Shown: one piece after another, positions 18,402 through 27,864 of the stretch | Layout of the letters: each line of letters begins with the position of its first letter | How positions within the stretch are numbered: position 1 is the first letter of the stretch | DNA from: Termitinema primitia_B | GTDB taxonomy: Bacteria > Spirochaetota > Spirochaetia > Treponematales > Breznakiellaceae | Length of the DNA: 64,000 nucleotides | Assembly (NCBI RefSeq): GCF_046533075.1 | Contig: NZ_JAJQRB010000046.1 | Location: 1 to 64,000 of the forward strand | Direction of reading: 5' to 3' | Program-made: the position numbers and the translations under genes | Notes under the pieces: generated by a model | Told to the model about the DNA's origin: nothing | The model's database searches: none | The model's input: the letters and a program-made list of their open reading frames with translations, nothing else

Positions 18402-19964
18402 TTATTTTTCGAAAAAAACAGACCATTTGTGGCTTTCAATGAGTTCTATTCTTTCTTTTGCGGATTCATAATCATTCCACGAACGAATATTTTTTAAATT
18501 TTCCAATGGTTGGTTCCTATAATCAAGGAGTATATTTTGCTGCATCTTTCTTAATTCAGAGTAGTTCCTAAGAGAAGAAAAATCAGTGTTTTGAGCCATT
18601 ATCAAAAAAAACAGTGCAAATAAACCATACGCTACAAATTGTTTTCTATTATTAATAATAAATTCGTTAAATATAATTAATACTAAACCGGCTATGCCCA
18701 ACAATACGCATGACGTATATCTCAAAGACAAAGCTTGTCCTATGCCAAATCCAACCCTTCCCATCGTTAATGAAGCACAAAAGACAAAACTAAAATATAT
18801 TAAACAAAGAGGAAATATATTCATATTGACTTTTTTCTTTCTGATTAAATATATTGTAATAATAATATTGGTTGAAAATATAATAAAACCCATAAATACT
18901 GTGCGGAAAACAAGATCAAACTGATTGTAATAGCGCGGGATAAGAGGGGAACCCAATACGCAAAAAAAATATAGCGGTAATTTATACAAAGGTGCGCCAA
19001 AATAGTCAGGATGATAAGGAACTTTATGATAGTTATAAAAATAAAATGTATAAACAAAAATTAAAGGAATTAAAATGTATATATAATTTTTTGCGACAAA
19101 CTCTTTTTTTGAAAAAGAATCTATACCCATAATACACAATATTACGGGTAATACGAATAATCCATGCAATGCAGAAAAAGCGGAAACAACTGCAGCGATA
19201 AGTGAAAATATTAAATACTTATTTTTATTGGAAAAAGTCCATATATGAAATAAATAAAAACTTAAAACAGCAAAACAATTTACCATTATGAATCCAATCT
19301 GAAATCCCCAAAGCAAATTTTCAATCTGTATAGTATCAAACACAATAAATCCTAATAATAAAGCTATAAATATATTCATTTTACTATTCTGATTTTTCGT
19401 TATATGCTTTAAATAACTTATTAAGCTTAGATATATAAAAGAATTAAGAATCCATGAAACATACATATACACTTTGCTATTAATATGGAATATTAACCCA
19501 ATTATAAGGAATACTATTTTCGGAAAAACCAATCTATGTTCATTATGTTGGGAAACAAAGTCTTTAAAACGGATGCCATGTTCAAGAATGCCATTTATAA
19601 ATACCGGCAGGTTCCATTCATCCCAGTACAAGATATTGACACCATAAATAGCAACAACCAAATAACCAAATATTATAGGTAATAATAATAAAAAATTTTG
19701 ATGGCTTTTTGAAAAAATAAAACCAAAGAAAAAAAGGAGTAAAATTGAGCTTGACACTTGAATTAATATTCCGTTCCAAACTGAATTATTTAGTTTTCGA
19801 TGCACAATAAATCGTTCGCCAAATAGAATAATCGCATTTCTCACCTGAGGGATAAGTATTAAAAGGCAGCCTACTATCCCAATAATACTGAATAATAAAA
19901 GAATTCTTTTTGTATTTTTGGGAATTGTCGGCATTTCTGATACATTGTGAATATTATTTACCAT
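18402..19964 (-). CDS. Polytopic membrane protein, possible GT-C-type glycosyltransferase
   Basis: About 520 residues with roughly ten to twelve membrane helices. After the second or third helix comes a loop with ILYWDEWNLPVF followed by FVSQHNEHRLVFPK. An acidic pair just after an early membrane segment and a conserved Asn-Glu-His-Arg are like those of GT-C lipid-linked sugar transferases, but I do not recognise a named family. The frame can be opened from 20000; the ATG at 19964 is preferred because the longer start lies within the preceding gene. It lies right after a dolichyl-phosphate-type GT2, a pairing in which the GT2 makes a lipid-linked donor for a GT-C enzyme. Confidence 0.7.
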   Translation of the reverse strand: MVNNIHNVSEMPTIPKNTKRILLLFSIIGIVGCLLILIPQVRNAIILFGERFIVHRKLNNSVWNGILIQVSSSILLLFFFGFIFSKSHQNFLLLLPIIFGYLVVAIYGVNILYWDEWNLPVFINGILEHGIRFKDFVSQHNEHRLVFPKIVFLIIGLIFHINSKVYMYVSWILNSFIYLSLISYLKHITKNQNSKMNIFIALLLGFIVFDTIQIENLLWGFQIGFIMVNCFAVLSFYLFHIWTFSNKNKYLIFSLIAAVVSAFSALHGLFVLPVILCIMGIDSFSKKEFVAKNYIYILIPLIFVYTFYFYNYHKVPYHPDYFGAPLYKLPLYFFCVLGSPLIPRYYNQFDLVFRTVFMGFIIFSTNIIITIYLIRKKKVNMNIFPLCLIYFSFVFCASLTMGRVGFGIGQALSLRYTSCVLLGIAGLVLIIFNEFIINNRKQFVAYGLFALFFLIMAQNTDFSSLRNYSELRKMQQNILLDYRNQPLENLKNIRSWNDYESAKERIELIESHKWSVFFEK

Positions 19965-19980
19965 ATTTTTCTCATTTTCA

Positions 19981-20679
19981 CTATTGCCGCTTAAAGGCAT
20001 AGAAGTACCATTTTAAATAATTTTTTAACCATGCCATCAATTTAAAATTGGATTTTCCTGCAACGCGATCTGTCCATATAGTTGGTGTTTCACAGATCAT
20101 TCTTCCCTGTACATAGGCTTTTGAGACGAGTTCTATACCTATTTCAAAGCCGCCGGTACTTTCGAATACTTGATCCTTTAAAAAAGAAGTACGGTATAAT
20201 TTAAAACTGTTTGTCGCATCATGGGTCGGCAATTTTGCAAAATAATGCAGCGTTAAACCTGCAAGCCGGGACAATAGTCCTTTAATAGCCGGTCCTCCGC
20301 ATTGCTTTCCACCTTTCATATACCGAGACCCACATACGATATCAGCATTATACTGTTCCGCCATATTATACATCTTATTAATTACATCAGGAGGATCGGA
20401 TAAATCGGCCATTGTAACAATGGCATATGTACTTGTAACCTCTTCAAGCCCTGTTTTAATGGCATTCAAAACGCCGTTCCCATATTTATTTTTTACTAAA
20501 TTAACATTTTCATAGGTTTTTCTTATCTCCTGTACCACGGGAACTGTAGTATCTTCATCGGCATCATAAATAATATTAACTATATGCGGTATATGAACTT
20601 CCAGTTCAATATGTTCAATTACTATTTTAATGTTTTCCGCTTCATTGTAAACAGGAATAATAATTGTCAAGGGTCTCAT
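19981..20679 (-). CDS. Family 2 glycosyltransferase, DPM1-like
   Basis: A 232-residue GT2. It opens LTIIIPVYNEAENI, has a DxD-like MADLSDPP at about residue 92, CGSRYMKGG, and GGFEIGIELVSKAYVQG, the order seen in polyprenyl-phosphate mannose/glucose synthases without the C-terminal membrane domain. Such enzymes transfer a sugar from a nucleotide donor to polyprenyl phosphate. It overlaps the preceding methyltransferase gene by 4 nt. The following gene is a membrane protein that may use its product. Confidence 0.88.
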   Translation of the reverse strand: MRPLTIIIPVYNEAENIKIVIEHIELEVHIPHIVNIIYDADEDTTVPVVQEIRKTYENVNLVKNKYGNGVLNAIKTGLEEVTSTYAIVTMADLSDPPDVINKMYNMAEQYNADIVCGSRYMKGGKQCGGPAIKGLLSRLAGLTLHYFAKLPTHDATNSFKLYRTSFLKDQVFESTGGFEIGIELVSKAYVQGRMICETPTIWTDRVAGKSNFKLMAWLKNYLKWYFYAFKRQ

Positions 20680-21359
20680 TGTTGTTTTTCCAATACAACA
20701 AAAGATTGCTGACCAAGTAGAAGCCTTATAAAGGGTATTTTCAAATATAAAAAAACCAGCAACGGATGCTGCGGCATCCTTGATTTCGTGGTATATGGTA
20801 AAAAGCGCGCTATAACATATGACACACTAAATCCGCAAAGCTGTCCTGCTTCGATAAGTGATTTCTCAGTTAATGGGATTTTATGATCGATAAAATCCCA
20901 ATACGCCCCTTTAACGTATTTAATGTTGGGCTGCAAAATCAGTAATTTTCCCCCATAAACTAAATAATCATAACACAATTTAATTGCAGCCAATACCTGT
21001 TCCTTAGAATCAAGATGTTCAAGTAAATTGGAAGCGAATATAATATCAATATTTTTTTTTATATATTTCCCCATATTAAAAAAGTTGTCGTTTATAGCCC
21101 GGACATCCTGATCTGCATAGCGATATATATCAGAATTACGATCAAACGCTATCTTTTCATGTGCTTTAATATAGTTAATAAATTCGCAGTTTCCAGCAGC
21201 AATATCCAACACACAGCTTTCTTCTGGGATGAACCGTTGGAAAAAATGTTTGCAAAGAACATCCCAAATCTTTTGTTTGCTTTTCGCATTTGCCTTAAAC
21301 CTATTGTCATATAATACTTGAAGATTGGCATCTTCGGGGGAGGGGGGAGAAGGCAACAT
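20676..21359 (-). CDS. Class I SAM-dependent methyltransferase
   Basis: A 227-residue protein with motif I CVLDIAAGNCEFINYI (about residues 55-70), IDIIFASNLLEHLDSKEQ and LVYGGKLLILQPNIKYV, as in Methyltransf_23 proteins of glycan clusters. It is placed between a sugar epimerase and a DPM1-like GT2 with only 2-4 nt between genes. Likely modifies a sugar or a lipid-linked intermediate; the acceptor is not known. Confidence 0.82.
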   Translation of the reverse strand: MLPSPPSPEDANLQVLYDNRFKANAKSKQKIWDVLCKHFFQRFIPEESCVLDIAAGNCEFINYIKAHEKIAFDRNSDIYRYADQDVRAINDNFFNMGKYIKKNIDIIFASNLLEHLDSKEQVLAAIKLCYDYLVYGGKLLILQPNIKYVKGAYWDFIDHKIPLTEKSLIEAGQLCGFSVSYVIARFLPYTTKSRMPQHPLLVFLYLKIPFIRLLLGQQSFVVLEKQQ

Positions 21360-21361
21360 AT

Positions 21362-22381
21362 TTAAATCCCGCCTATTTTAACTTGCTCTACAATCCATGG
21401 GATTACTTCATCCAATATTTTATCAAGTTTGGTTTCTGCAGTAAACCCAAGGAAATCCTGTGCTTTCTGTACCGAAGGAACCCGTTTTTGAACATCATAC
21501 TTATAAGGCGTATCAGAAATATATGTAAAGGGCTTTTGGGGGTTAAGCTTTTTCCAAATTGTTTCCGCTAACTCCAACACCGTTGTTGATTCCGGTGTTG
21601 ATAGATTAAAATCCTCATTTACCGCCTTAGGGTGTTCGATACACAATCTAATGCCTCTGGCCAGATCTCCCGCATACGTATAATGCCGAATCTGATTTCC
21701 CGCTCCCAAAATATGAAGAGGATCCTGTCCTTTTACAATCTTTTGTACCAAGTCGGGCACTACGTGACTCATGGCAAGCTGTATATTTCCTGAGTATATC
21801 TCTTTATCGCATAATGCTCTTTTTTCGCCGGTACCAACACAATTAAAGGGCCGAATTATCGTATACGGAAGTCCGTATTGTTCGTTGGCCCCCTGACAAT
21901 AATATTCACATGCCAGTTTTTGAAAGCCGTAGGTACTTAAGGGGGGAGGACATTTTCGTACATCATTTTCTTTGCTGGGAAACGAAACTGCATTTTCATA
22001 TACCATACTGGAGCTTAATACATTAATTTTTTGAAGCTTCTTATTTTTATATGCCCAAATGGCGGCATCGAATGTTGCTGCCATTATCCGCTCATTTTCC
22101 GCTAAAAGATCATACGCTTGCGCATGAAAGTAAGATATACCGCCAATCATCGCGGCTGCCGCTAATATCTGATCACAATCTGCCGCCAGTTTTTTTAGGA
22201 GAGAAGCATCCTTCGTATCCCCTTGATGAAACTGATAATTTGGATGATTGTCGTAGGATTTCTTAACAGCTCCATACTTTGAGTAATTATCTATTCCAAC
22301 AACAGTATGTCCATGCTGAAGCAATTCTTCCACAAGATAACCACAAATGAAACCGGATGAGCCTGTTACCAAAATTTTCAT
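21362..22381 (-). CDS. NAD-dependent nucleotide-sugar epimerase/dehydratase
   Basis: A 339-residue extended SDR. The N-terminus is ILVTGSSGFICGYLVEELL, a TGxxGxxG nucleotide-binding motif, and the catalytic tetrad is visible as SSSMVY and YGFQK. RPFNCVGTGEKRA and the RHYTYAGDLARGI segment match UDP-glucose 4-epimerase-like and GDP-sugar-modifying relatives. It directly follows a nucleotide-sugar dehydrogenase gene (3 nt), so it may act on a UDP-uronic acid or UDP-HexNAc. The exact substrate cannot be assigned. Confidence 0.86.
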   Translation of the reverse strand: MKILVTGSSGFICGYLVEELLQHGHTVVGIDNYSKYGAVKKSYDNHPNYQFHQGDTKDASLLKKLAADCDQILAAAAMIGGISYFHAQAYDLLAENERIMAATFDAAIWAYKNKKLQKINVLSSSMVYENAVSFPSKENDVRKCPPPLSTYGFQKLACEYYCQGANEQYGLPYTIIRPFNCVGTGEKRALCDKEIYSGNIQLAMSHVVPDLVQKIVKGQDPLHILGAGNQIRHYTYAGDLARGIRLCIEHPKAVNEDFNLSTPESTTVLELAETIWKKLNPQKPFTYISDTPYKYDVQKRVPSVQKAQDFLGFTAETKLDKILDEVIPWIVEQVKIGGI

Positions 22382-22384
22382 GTT

Positions 22385-23551
22385 TTAATCCTTATACCAT
22401 AATCCCCAACAATCCACAAAAGGGACCTTGGGATAAATTTGTTTATACTCATTATGAGGTGTACCCAGAATAATACCTTCCGCTTTTTCAAGAATTTCAT
22501 CAAGAGGACTAATATTATCTACATATGGATCGTGTATAAGCACTTTAGCCATTTTGAATTCCAATAGTTTTTTAATCTTGAAGGATAAACTTTCCCTAAT
22601 ATCATCATTATTCGCCTTAAATGTCATCCCCAATAATGCAATATTTTTATTTACCAGGGAGCCTATTTTCTTTTCCAATTGCATTACAAGAAAATTAGGT
22701 AATCCTTCATTTATCAGCATAGCCGATTGTCCAAGAAAGAAATTATTTTGATAATATGCGGAAAGCTGCATAGTATCCTTGAAAAGACACGGACCTGCCG
22801 CAAGTCCGGCCTTGGGGAAATTGGCGGCCCGGGGGTAGTCTTCTTTTAACGCATTATAAACTTTATAGAAATCAACCCCGTCATTTTCAACCATCATATA
22901 AAAGGCATTTGCCGCCGCAAATTCAAGATACCGCCAGGTATTGGTTATTAGTTTAACTAATTCCGCTTCTTTACTTTCTAAACGTATAATTTTAGGACTT
23001 ATCAAAGAAAAAATACCCTCCGCTTCCCGATACGCTTCCTCTGATACGGCCGCAATAATCTGTGGTAAATTAAATATTTCCTCAACCCCCTTTCCCTGCA
23101 GTATACGCTCCGGACAAAACGCCAAATTTGCCAGACCAAAATGTTCCTTTAGTAACCGTGTAATTAATTCTGTTGTTCCAGGGAAAATAGTGCTCCGTAA
23201 TATAACCAATTGATTTTTATTCATCAAGGGGAGATATGAGGATATAACTTTTAATACATCCTGTACTTTAGGATTATGATGTTCATCAACAGGTGTACCG
23301 GTAACAAAAATAACAACATCCTGTTCTTTTATTTTTGCTTTATCAGTTACGGCAACAAGGTTTTTTGAAATATGAGCTTTAAGAATATTTTCAGCTCCCT
23401 CTTCCTTAAATGGTAGAACGCAATTATTAATTTTTTTAACTGCATCTTCATTGATATCAACTAATGTAACATTAAATTTTCGGCTGGCAAGGGCTAACCC
23501 CAATGGTATGCCCACGTGACCACATCCACCAATTATACATATTTTCTTCAT
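22385..23551 (-). CDS. UDP-glucose/UDP-ManNAc dehydrogenase family protein
   Basis: A 388-residue nucleotide-sugar dehydrogenase. The Rossmann motif is IIGGCGHVGIPLGLALA; VVIFVTGTPVDEHHNP, LRSTIFPGTTE and FCPERILQGKG follow in family order. The catalytic cysteine is in AAGPCLFKDTMQ, and LGMTFKANNDDIRES opens the C-terminal UDP-binding domain. Two successive oxidations at C6 give a uronic acid. The PERILQGKG form is closer to the WecC/VipA group (UDP-N-acetylhexosamine dehydrogenases) than to UDP-glucose dehydrogenases, but this is a weak distinction. Confidence 0.88.
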   Translation of the reverse strand: MKKICIIGGCGHVGIPLGLALASRKFNVTLVDINEDAVKKINNCVLPFKEEGAENILKAHISKNLVAVTDKAKIKEQDVVIFVTGTPVDEHHNPKVQDVLKVISSYLPLMNKNQLVILRSTIFPGTTELITRLLKEHFGLANLAFCPERILQGKGVEEIFNLPQIIAAVSEEAYREAEGIFSLISPKIIRLESKEAELVKLITNTWRYLEFAAANAFYMMVENDGVDFYKVYNALKEDYPRAANFPKAGLAAGPCLFKDTMQLSAYYQNNFFLGQSAMLINEGLPNFLVMQLEKKIGSLVNKNIALLGMTFKANNDDIRESLSFKIKKLLEFKMAKVLIHDPYVDNISPLDEILEKAEGIILGTPHNEYKQIYPKVPFVDCWGLWYKD

Positions 23552-23579
23552 ATAAACCTCTTATAATAAAATCAATTGA

Positions 23580-25352
23580 TCACTTCAAGATAAAATTAAT
23601 TATCTTCCTGAAAACCCTTAAAGGAACTAATAAAACCCTTGAGAGCCTATAAGATCTTGATCGTAGGATCATTATTTTTTCATTTCTTAGTTGTTCATTT
23701 ATTACAAATTGTTGATTAAGCATAAGATTATCCACAAAACCGCTTATTTTTTGCGATTCAGGTACCATAATCCTATAATCAAACCCTTCATTCCAGGCAA
23801 GATAGACTACTATACGCTCGATACAATGAAGCAGCGTTCCATCAATTGTTAATGGTTCCGGAGGGACTTCTTCCATGGATATTTTTAATTGAAATAAGCG
23901 CCGCAATGCTTCCGGTCTATACCAAAACATAGTTCCACAGGACATTATTGGCGTCATAAGGACTTCGAAGTTTATGTCTTTCCTACACTCCATTTTTCTC
24001 CAAAGCCCTTGCATGGTTACTTGCATATTTTTTTCATAAGAAAAGCGTAAAGGAATTGGGATATGAAAAATAAAAGGTAACTCGGGAATAATAATTCCTA
24101 TTTTACTGTTGGTATTAAAAATATTTACAATCTCATTAATAGGCCTAAGTAATAAATCGTTTATTTCCTGCTGCCATGTGATACCCGACCATTCTTCCGC
24201 AACCGGGGATCGCTTTGTGTGAAAATGTCCTACAATATCATAGTCTGCAAGCCTGTCCCCAATGGAAAGCCAGGGAATAATATCCCTTCCACGATTTTCG
24301 GTTATAATTATTTCTTTTATTTTCTTCGCGGTGACATGACTTTCCAAACAATCACTTATTTCTTTTGATTTTTCCAGTGTATCTGTTGTTATAAATAAAT
24401 CAAAATTGAATAAAAAGGAATCGAAATAAATAAAATATTGCTCAAAAAGATCCAGATAAAAAACATGCAAATGTACCGCTATTTTTAAGCTGGTTTCCGG
24501 TAATTCCCGATTAACTCGAGCAGGTATCAGTTTATCACATACAAGGAGCGCTGTAAATGGATCATAGCTATCTGAAATTGCATCCTGTATAAGCGAAACA
24601 GGATACTCTGATTTCTCCTGTATAAGTTTTAGTATATATTTGGGATGAGGAAATCGAATAAATGATTTTACTTTAACAAAGGGAACTTTGTTGTTGATAC
24701 ATAAATCAGGATACCAAGTTGCAAGATCAGGGTGATGTGTAATTCCGGTTCGTATATTTGTGTCATACAGAGTTGTATAAATAAAACCGGTTTTCCCCAG
24801 AATTCCAGTTAACCGAGTTTCATATTTTTGTATTACATTTTCCACCTTCGTTTCAATTTGAACGTTTTCCCAGAATGTCCGGAATACCTTTGATTGTAAA
24901 ACTTTATTTTTAAAACAAATAAAATAACTTTGTACGTGTTCAGGTATTGCATCATTAGTCCCCGGCATACCATTATTTGCATAAGGACAATTTGTCATTC
25001 CCCAAAAATCAAGGGATTGATCTTCAAATCTATTATAAATTGGTTCAATATCAAAAAGGGGCCCAAAACAGGTATCATTCATCAGGGTTACATTGTCATA
25101 TTGAGTTAAAACATCCCAAGTTTCTTTAAGCAGTCCTTCTTTCCAAGCTGCAAAGTCATAACCTTTATTTTCCCTTAAGATTATGGCATTACATAACTTC
25201 GCCACTTTGATCTTTTGATCTTCTGAAATAACACTGTTTGAAATAAACACAATACGACTATAGATATGTTTTATATGTTCCAACAGATACAAAATATAAT
25301 CGGACAGACCATCATATTTATTAAAATGAACAAAAAGAAGAAGCCGTTTCAT
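23580..25352 (-). CDS. Rhamnan synthesis protein F-like glycosyltransferase (copy 1)
   Basis: A 590-residue RgpF-like protein, paralogous over its whole length to the one at 16582-18351. It shares LLFVHFNKYDG, RENKGYDFAAWKEG, LMNDTCFGPLFDIEP, ENRGRDIIPWLS and MSCGTMFWYRPEAL. Its start overlaps the rfbB stop by 4 nt, tying it to the dTDP-rhamnose genes. It probably transfers rhamnose during backbone or side-chain synthesis in the cytoplasm. The C-terminal 40 residues (RSRSYRLSRVLLVPLR) form the amphipathic tail also seen in the methyltransferase at 15519-16508. Confidence 0.88.
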   Translation of the reverse strand: MKRLLLFVHFNKYDGLSDYILYLLEHIKHIYSRIVFISNSVISEDQKIKVAKLCNAIILRENKGYDFAAWKEGLLKETWDVLTQYDNVTLMNDTCFGPLFDIEPIYNRFEDQSLDFWGMTNCPYANNGMPGTNDAIPEHVQSYFICFKNKVLQSKVFRTFWENVQIETKVENVIQKYETRLTGILGKTGFIYTTLYDTNIRTGITHHPDLATWYPDLCINNKVPFVKVKSFIRFPHPKYILKLIQEKSEYPVSLIQDAISDSYDPFTALLVCDKLIPARVNRELPETSLKIAVHLHVFYLDLFEQYFIYFDSFLFNFDLFITTDTLEKSKEISDCLESHVTAKKIKEIIITENRGRDIIPWLSIGDRLADYDIVGHFHTKRSPVAEEWSGITWQQEINDLLLRPINEIVNIFNTNSKIGIIIPELPFIFHIPIPLRFSYEKNMQVTMQGLWRKMECRKDINFEVLMTPIMSCGTMFWYRPEALRRLFQLKISMEEVPPEPLTIDGTLLHCIERIVVYLAWNEGFDYRIMVPESQKISGFVDNLMLNQQFVINEQLRNEKIMILRSRSYRLSRVLLVPLRVFRKIINFILK

Positions 25353-26440
25353 ATTCTTCGCTCACCATAGTTTTTTTCTATCCAATTTTTATATTCCCCG
25401 CTCCGTATTCCTTCTATCCATTCTTTATTTGCTAGATACCAGCTCACCGTTTTATCAAGACCATCATCAAAACTCACCTCTTGCTTCCAGCCCAGTTCCT
25501 TCTTGAGCTTAGAACAGTTTATGGCGTAACGACGATCATGGCCGGGCCGGTCTTTTACATAGGTAATTGTCTCCCGAACCTTTGCCTGATCCAACCCAGC
25601 TTTTTTCGATACAATATCAATTAAGGTATTAAGCAGTTGAATATTCTCCCACTCGTTTTCCCCGCCTATGTTGTACTTTTCCCCGGTTTTACCCGTATTC
25701 AATATGGTCCAAACAGCCCTATTATGATCCTCCGCATAAACCCAGTCCCGTATATTTCTTCCGTCCCCATAAACAGGAAGGGGTTTACCCTCAATCATAT
25801 TAAGAATCATAAGGGGTATGAGTTTTTCCGGAAATTGATAGGGGCCATAGTTATTGGAACAGTTTGAAAGGGTTACCGGTAGTCCGTAGGTATGGTTATA
25901 AGCCATAACCAGATGATCGCTTGAGGCCTTGCTAGCCGAATAGGGAGAACGGGGGTCGTAGGGAGTAGTTTCTGTAAAATACCCAGTCCCCCCAAGGGAG
26001 CCATATACTTCGTCGGTGCTTATGTGGTGAAAGAGAACATCCTGCCGCATTGCTCCGTCTTTACTCCAGCAATTTCGTGCTGTTTCAAGCAGAGTAAAGG
26101 TTCCCGTTACATTAGTTTTTACAAACGCCTCCGGCCCTAAGATAGAACGATCTACATGGCTTTCTGCGGCAAAATGGACCACTGTGTCAATATTGTATTT
26201 TTTAAAAACCTGTTCAGTTATATCCCTAGTGCAAATATTGCCCCGCTCAAAAAAATAACGCTTCCCGCCAAAACGATCTTCAACATCCTTTAGGCTTGCG
26301 GGATTTCCTGCATAGGTCAGAACATCAAGGTTAATAATTTTGCCTTTAAATTCAGGTGTTTTTTCCAACAAAGTCCTGATAAAGTTACAACCGATAAATC
26401 CTGCGCCGCCGGTAATAAGGATATTCTTTAAACTTCGCAT
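25349..26440 (-). CDS. rfbB: dTDP-glucose 4,6-dehydratase
   Basis: A 363-residue extended SDR of the expected length. It shows ILITGGAGFIGCNFIRTLL, HFAAESHVDRSI, the STDEVYGSLG segment with the Asp-Glu pair required for dehydration, and YSASKASSD with the catalytic Tyr and Lys. DRPGHDRRYAIN is specific to RmlB/RfbB. It converts dTDP-glucose to dTDP-4-keto-6-deoxyglucose, step two of dTDP-L-rhamnose synthesis. It is fourth in the run rfbA-C-D-B and overlaps rfbD by 13 nt. Confidence 0.96.
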   Translation of the reverse strand: MRSLKNILITGGAGFIGCNFIRTLLEKTPEFKGKIINLDVLTYAGNPASLKDVEDRFGGKRYFFERGNICTRDITEQVFKKYNIDTVVHFAAESHVDRSILGPEAFVKTNVTGTFTLLETARNCWSKDGAMRQDVLFHHISTDEVYGSLGGTGYFTETTPYDPRSPYSASKASSDHLVMAYNHTYGLPVTLSNCSNNYGPYQFPEKLIPLMILNMIEGKPLPVYGDGRNIRDWVYAEDHNRAVWTILNTGKTGEKYNIGGENEWENIQLLNTLIDIVSKKAGLDQAKVRETITYVKDRPGHDRRYAINCSKLKKELGWKQEVSFDDGLDKTVSWYLANKEWIEGIRSGEYKNWIEKNYGERRI

Positions 26441-27318
26441 ATTTTAAGAAATTCTCCTAAGCTGATATTCCAATCAGGAATGTCAATTCCTAATGTCTTT
26501 TTAACCTTCGTCTTATCAAGAACCGAATAAGCGGGGCGTTTTGCCCTTGTCGGAAACTCTACACTGGTGCAGGGACTTACCATACAGTTTTTTGTTAGTA
26601 TTCCCAGTCTTTTTCCCTTAGCATATATTTCTTGTGCAAAATCAAACCAAGTTATATTACCTTCATTGGTATAATGATATAACCCGAAAGAAACGGTACC
26701 AGCTTTTTTTATAAACGCAGTAATCGTTTCCGCCAGATCATAAGTCCAGGTAGGGCTCCCCCGCTGATCATTAACCACAGAAATCATATCCTTTTCTTTC
26801 ATCAAACTCAGCATAGTATACACAAAATTTTTTCTATATTTACCGTAAAGCCATGCGGTTCTGATTATATAGGATCTGTCATTTTCCTGTAGAACCCTGT
26901 TTTCCCCATCCCGCTTTGATTGTGCATAAACACCGTTAGGGCTTGTATGATCCTCTTCCTTATAGGGGCGAACCCCAAAAGAACCGATTATCCCTTTCCC
27001 ATCAAAGACATAGTCGGTAGAGATATAGATCAGATTTGCACCGATTTTTTTTGCTACCTTAGCAATATTACCAGAACCATCAATGTTTAATTTGCGACAA
27101 ATAACTGCATCATCCTCCGCCTTATCTACTGCGGTATAGGCAGAACAGTTAACAATCCATTTAAAGGGGGCTTTTTGATTCTCTACGAATGCAGACAGAG
27201 CATCCGGATTAGTTATATCTACTTCTCTGCCTGTACCAATATATTCAAGCCCATGTCTTTCAAGGGTCACCGAAAGCTCCCTTCCCAACATGCCCCTATT
27301 TCCAATAATCCATATCAT
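26428..27318 (-). CDS. rfbD: dTDP-4-dehydrorhamnose reductase
   Basis: A 296-residue SDR. It opens IWIIGNRGMLGRELSVTL and shows VNCSAYTAVDKAEDD, ISTDYVFDG and YAQSKRDGE, the RmlD signatures (catalytic Tyr and Lys in the last). TAWLYGKYRKNF and DQRGSPTWTYDLA complete the family pattern. It performs the final NAD(P)H-dependent reduction to dTDP-L-rhamnose. It overlaps rfbC by 4 nt and rfbB by 13 nt. Confidence 0.95.
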   Translation of the reverse strand: MIWIIGNRGMLGRELSVTLERHGLEYIGTGREVDITNPDALSAFVENQKAPFKWIVNCSAYTAVDKAEDDAVICRKLNIDGSGNIAKVAKKIGANLIYISTDYVFDGKGIIGSFGVRPYKEEDHTSPNGVYAQSKRDGENRVLQENDRSYIIRTAWLYGKYRKNFVYTMLSLMKEKDMISVVNDQRGSPTWTYDLAETITAFIKKAGTVSFGLYHYTNEGNITWFDFAQEIYAKGKRLGILTKNCMVSPCTSVEFPTRAKRPAYSVLDKTKVKKTLGIDIPDWNISLGEFLKICEV

Positions 27319-27863
27319 TGGTTATTTCCAATACAAAAACTAGGAAGTTTCCTGTCTTTCTCTGATAAAATATATTCCGCAGCAATCTCCGGCCAGATAA
27401 TACCAATGGAAGGATCGTTCCATATAATACCCCCTTCATCTTCGGGATGATAGAAGTTGGTACATTTATAGGCGAATACAGCTAACTCACTTAATACCAG
27501 AAAGCCATGGGCAAATCCCGGAGGTATATAAAATAAGTTTTGTTTTTCACCGCTCAGGGTAACCCCGTGCCATTTTCCCAAGGTAGGCGAACCGGGACGT
27601 AAATCCACGGCCACATCGAATACTTCACCCGCAATAGCCCTTACCAGCTTCCCCTGGGGGTGGGTTTTCTGAAAATGAAGACCCCGCAACACCCCCTTTG
27701 CCGATTGGGACTGATTGTCCTGAACAAAATGAAAGGGCAACCCGGCATCTGCAAAATCCCGCTCCGACCAACATTCAAAAAAATGCCCCCGGCTATCTCC
27801 AAAAACCCTGGGTTGTATTTCGTATAATCCTTCTATGGGACAGGATGTAAACGTAAAGGGCAA
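27315..27863 (-). CDS. rfbC: dTDP-4-dehydrorhamnose 3,5-epimerase
   Basis: A cupin epimerase with DSRGHFFECW, VLRGLHFQKTHPQGKLVR, FDVAVDLRPGSPT and IPPGFAHGFLVL, all diagnostic of RmlC. I place the start at the TTG at 27863, because a perfect GGAGGAG site lies 7 nt before it and the TTG follows just one base after the rfbA stop; this gives 182 residues, the usual length. An ATG at 27899 would add 12 unlikely residues encoded within rfbA. Within the dTDP-rhamnose gene set its substrate is clear, unlike the two other RmlC-like genes in the window. Confidence 0.94.
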   Translation of the reverse strand: MPFTFTSCPIEGLYEIQPRVFGDSRGHFFECWSERDFADAGLPFHFVQDNQSQSAKGVLRGLHFQKTHPQGKLVRAIAGEVFDVAVDLRPGSPTLGKWHGVTLSGEKQNLFYIPPGFAHGFLVLSELAVFAYKCTNFYHPEDEGGIIWNDPSIGIIWPEIAAEYILSEKDRKLPSFCIGNNQ

Positions 27864-27864
27864 T

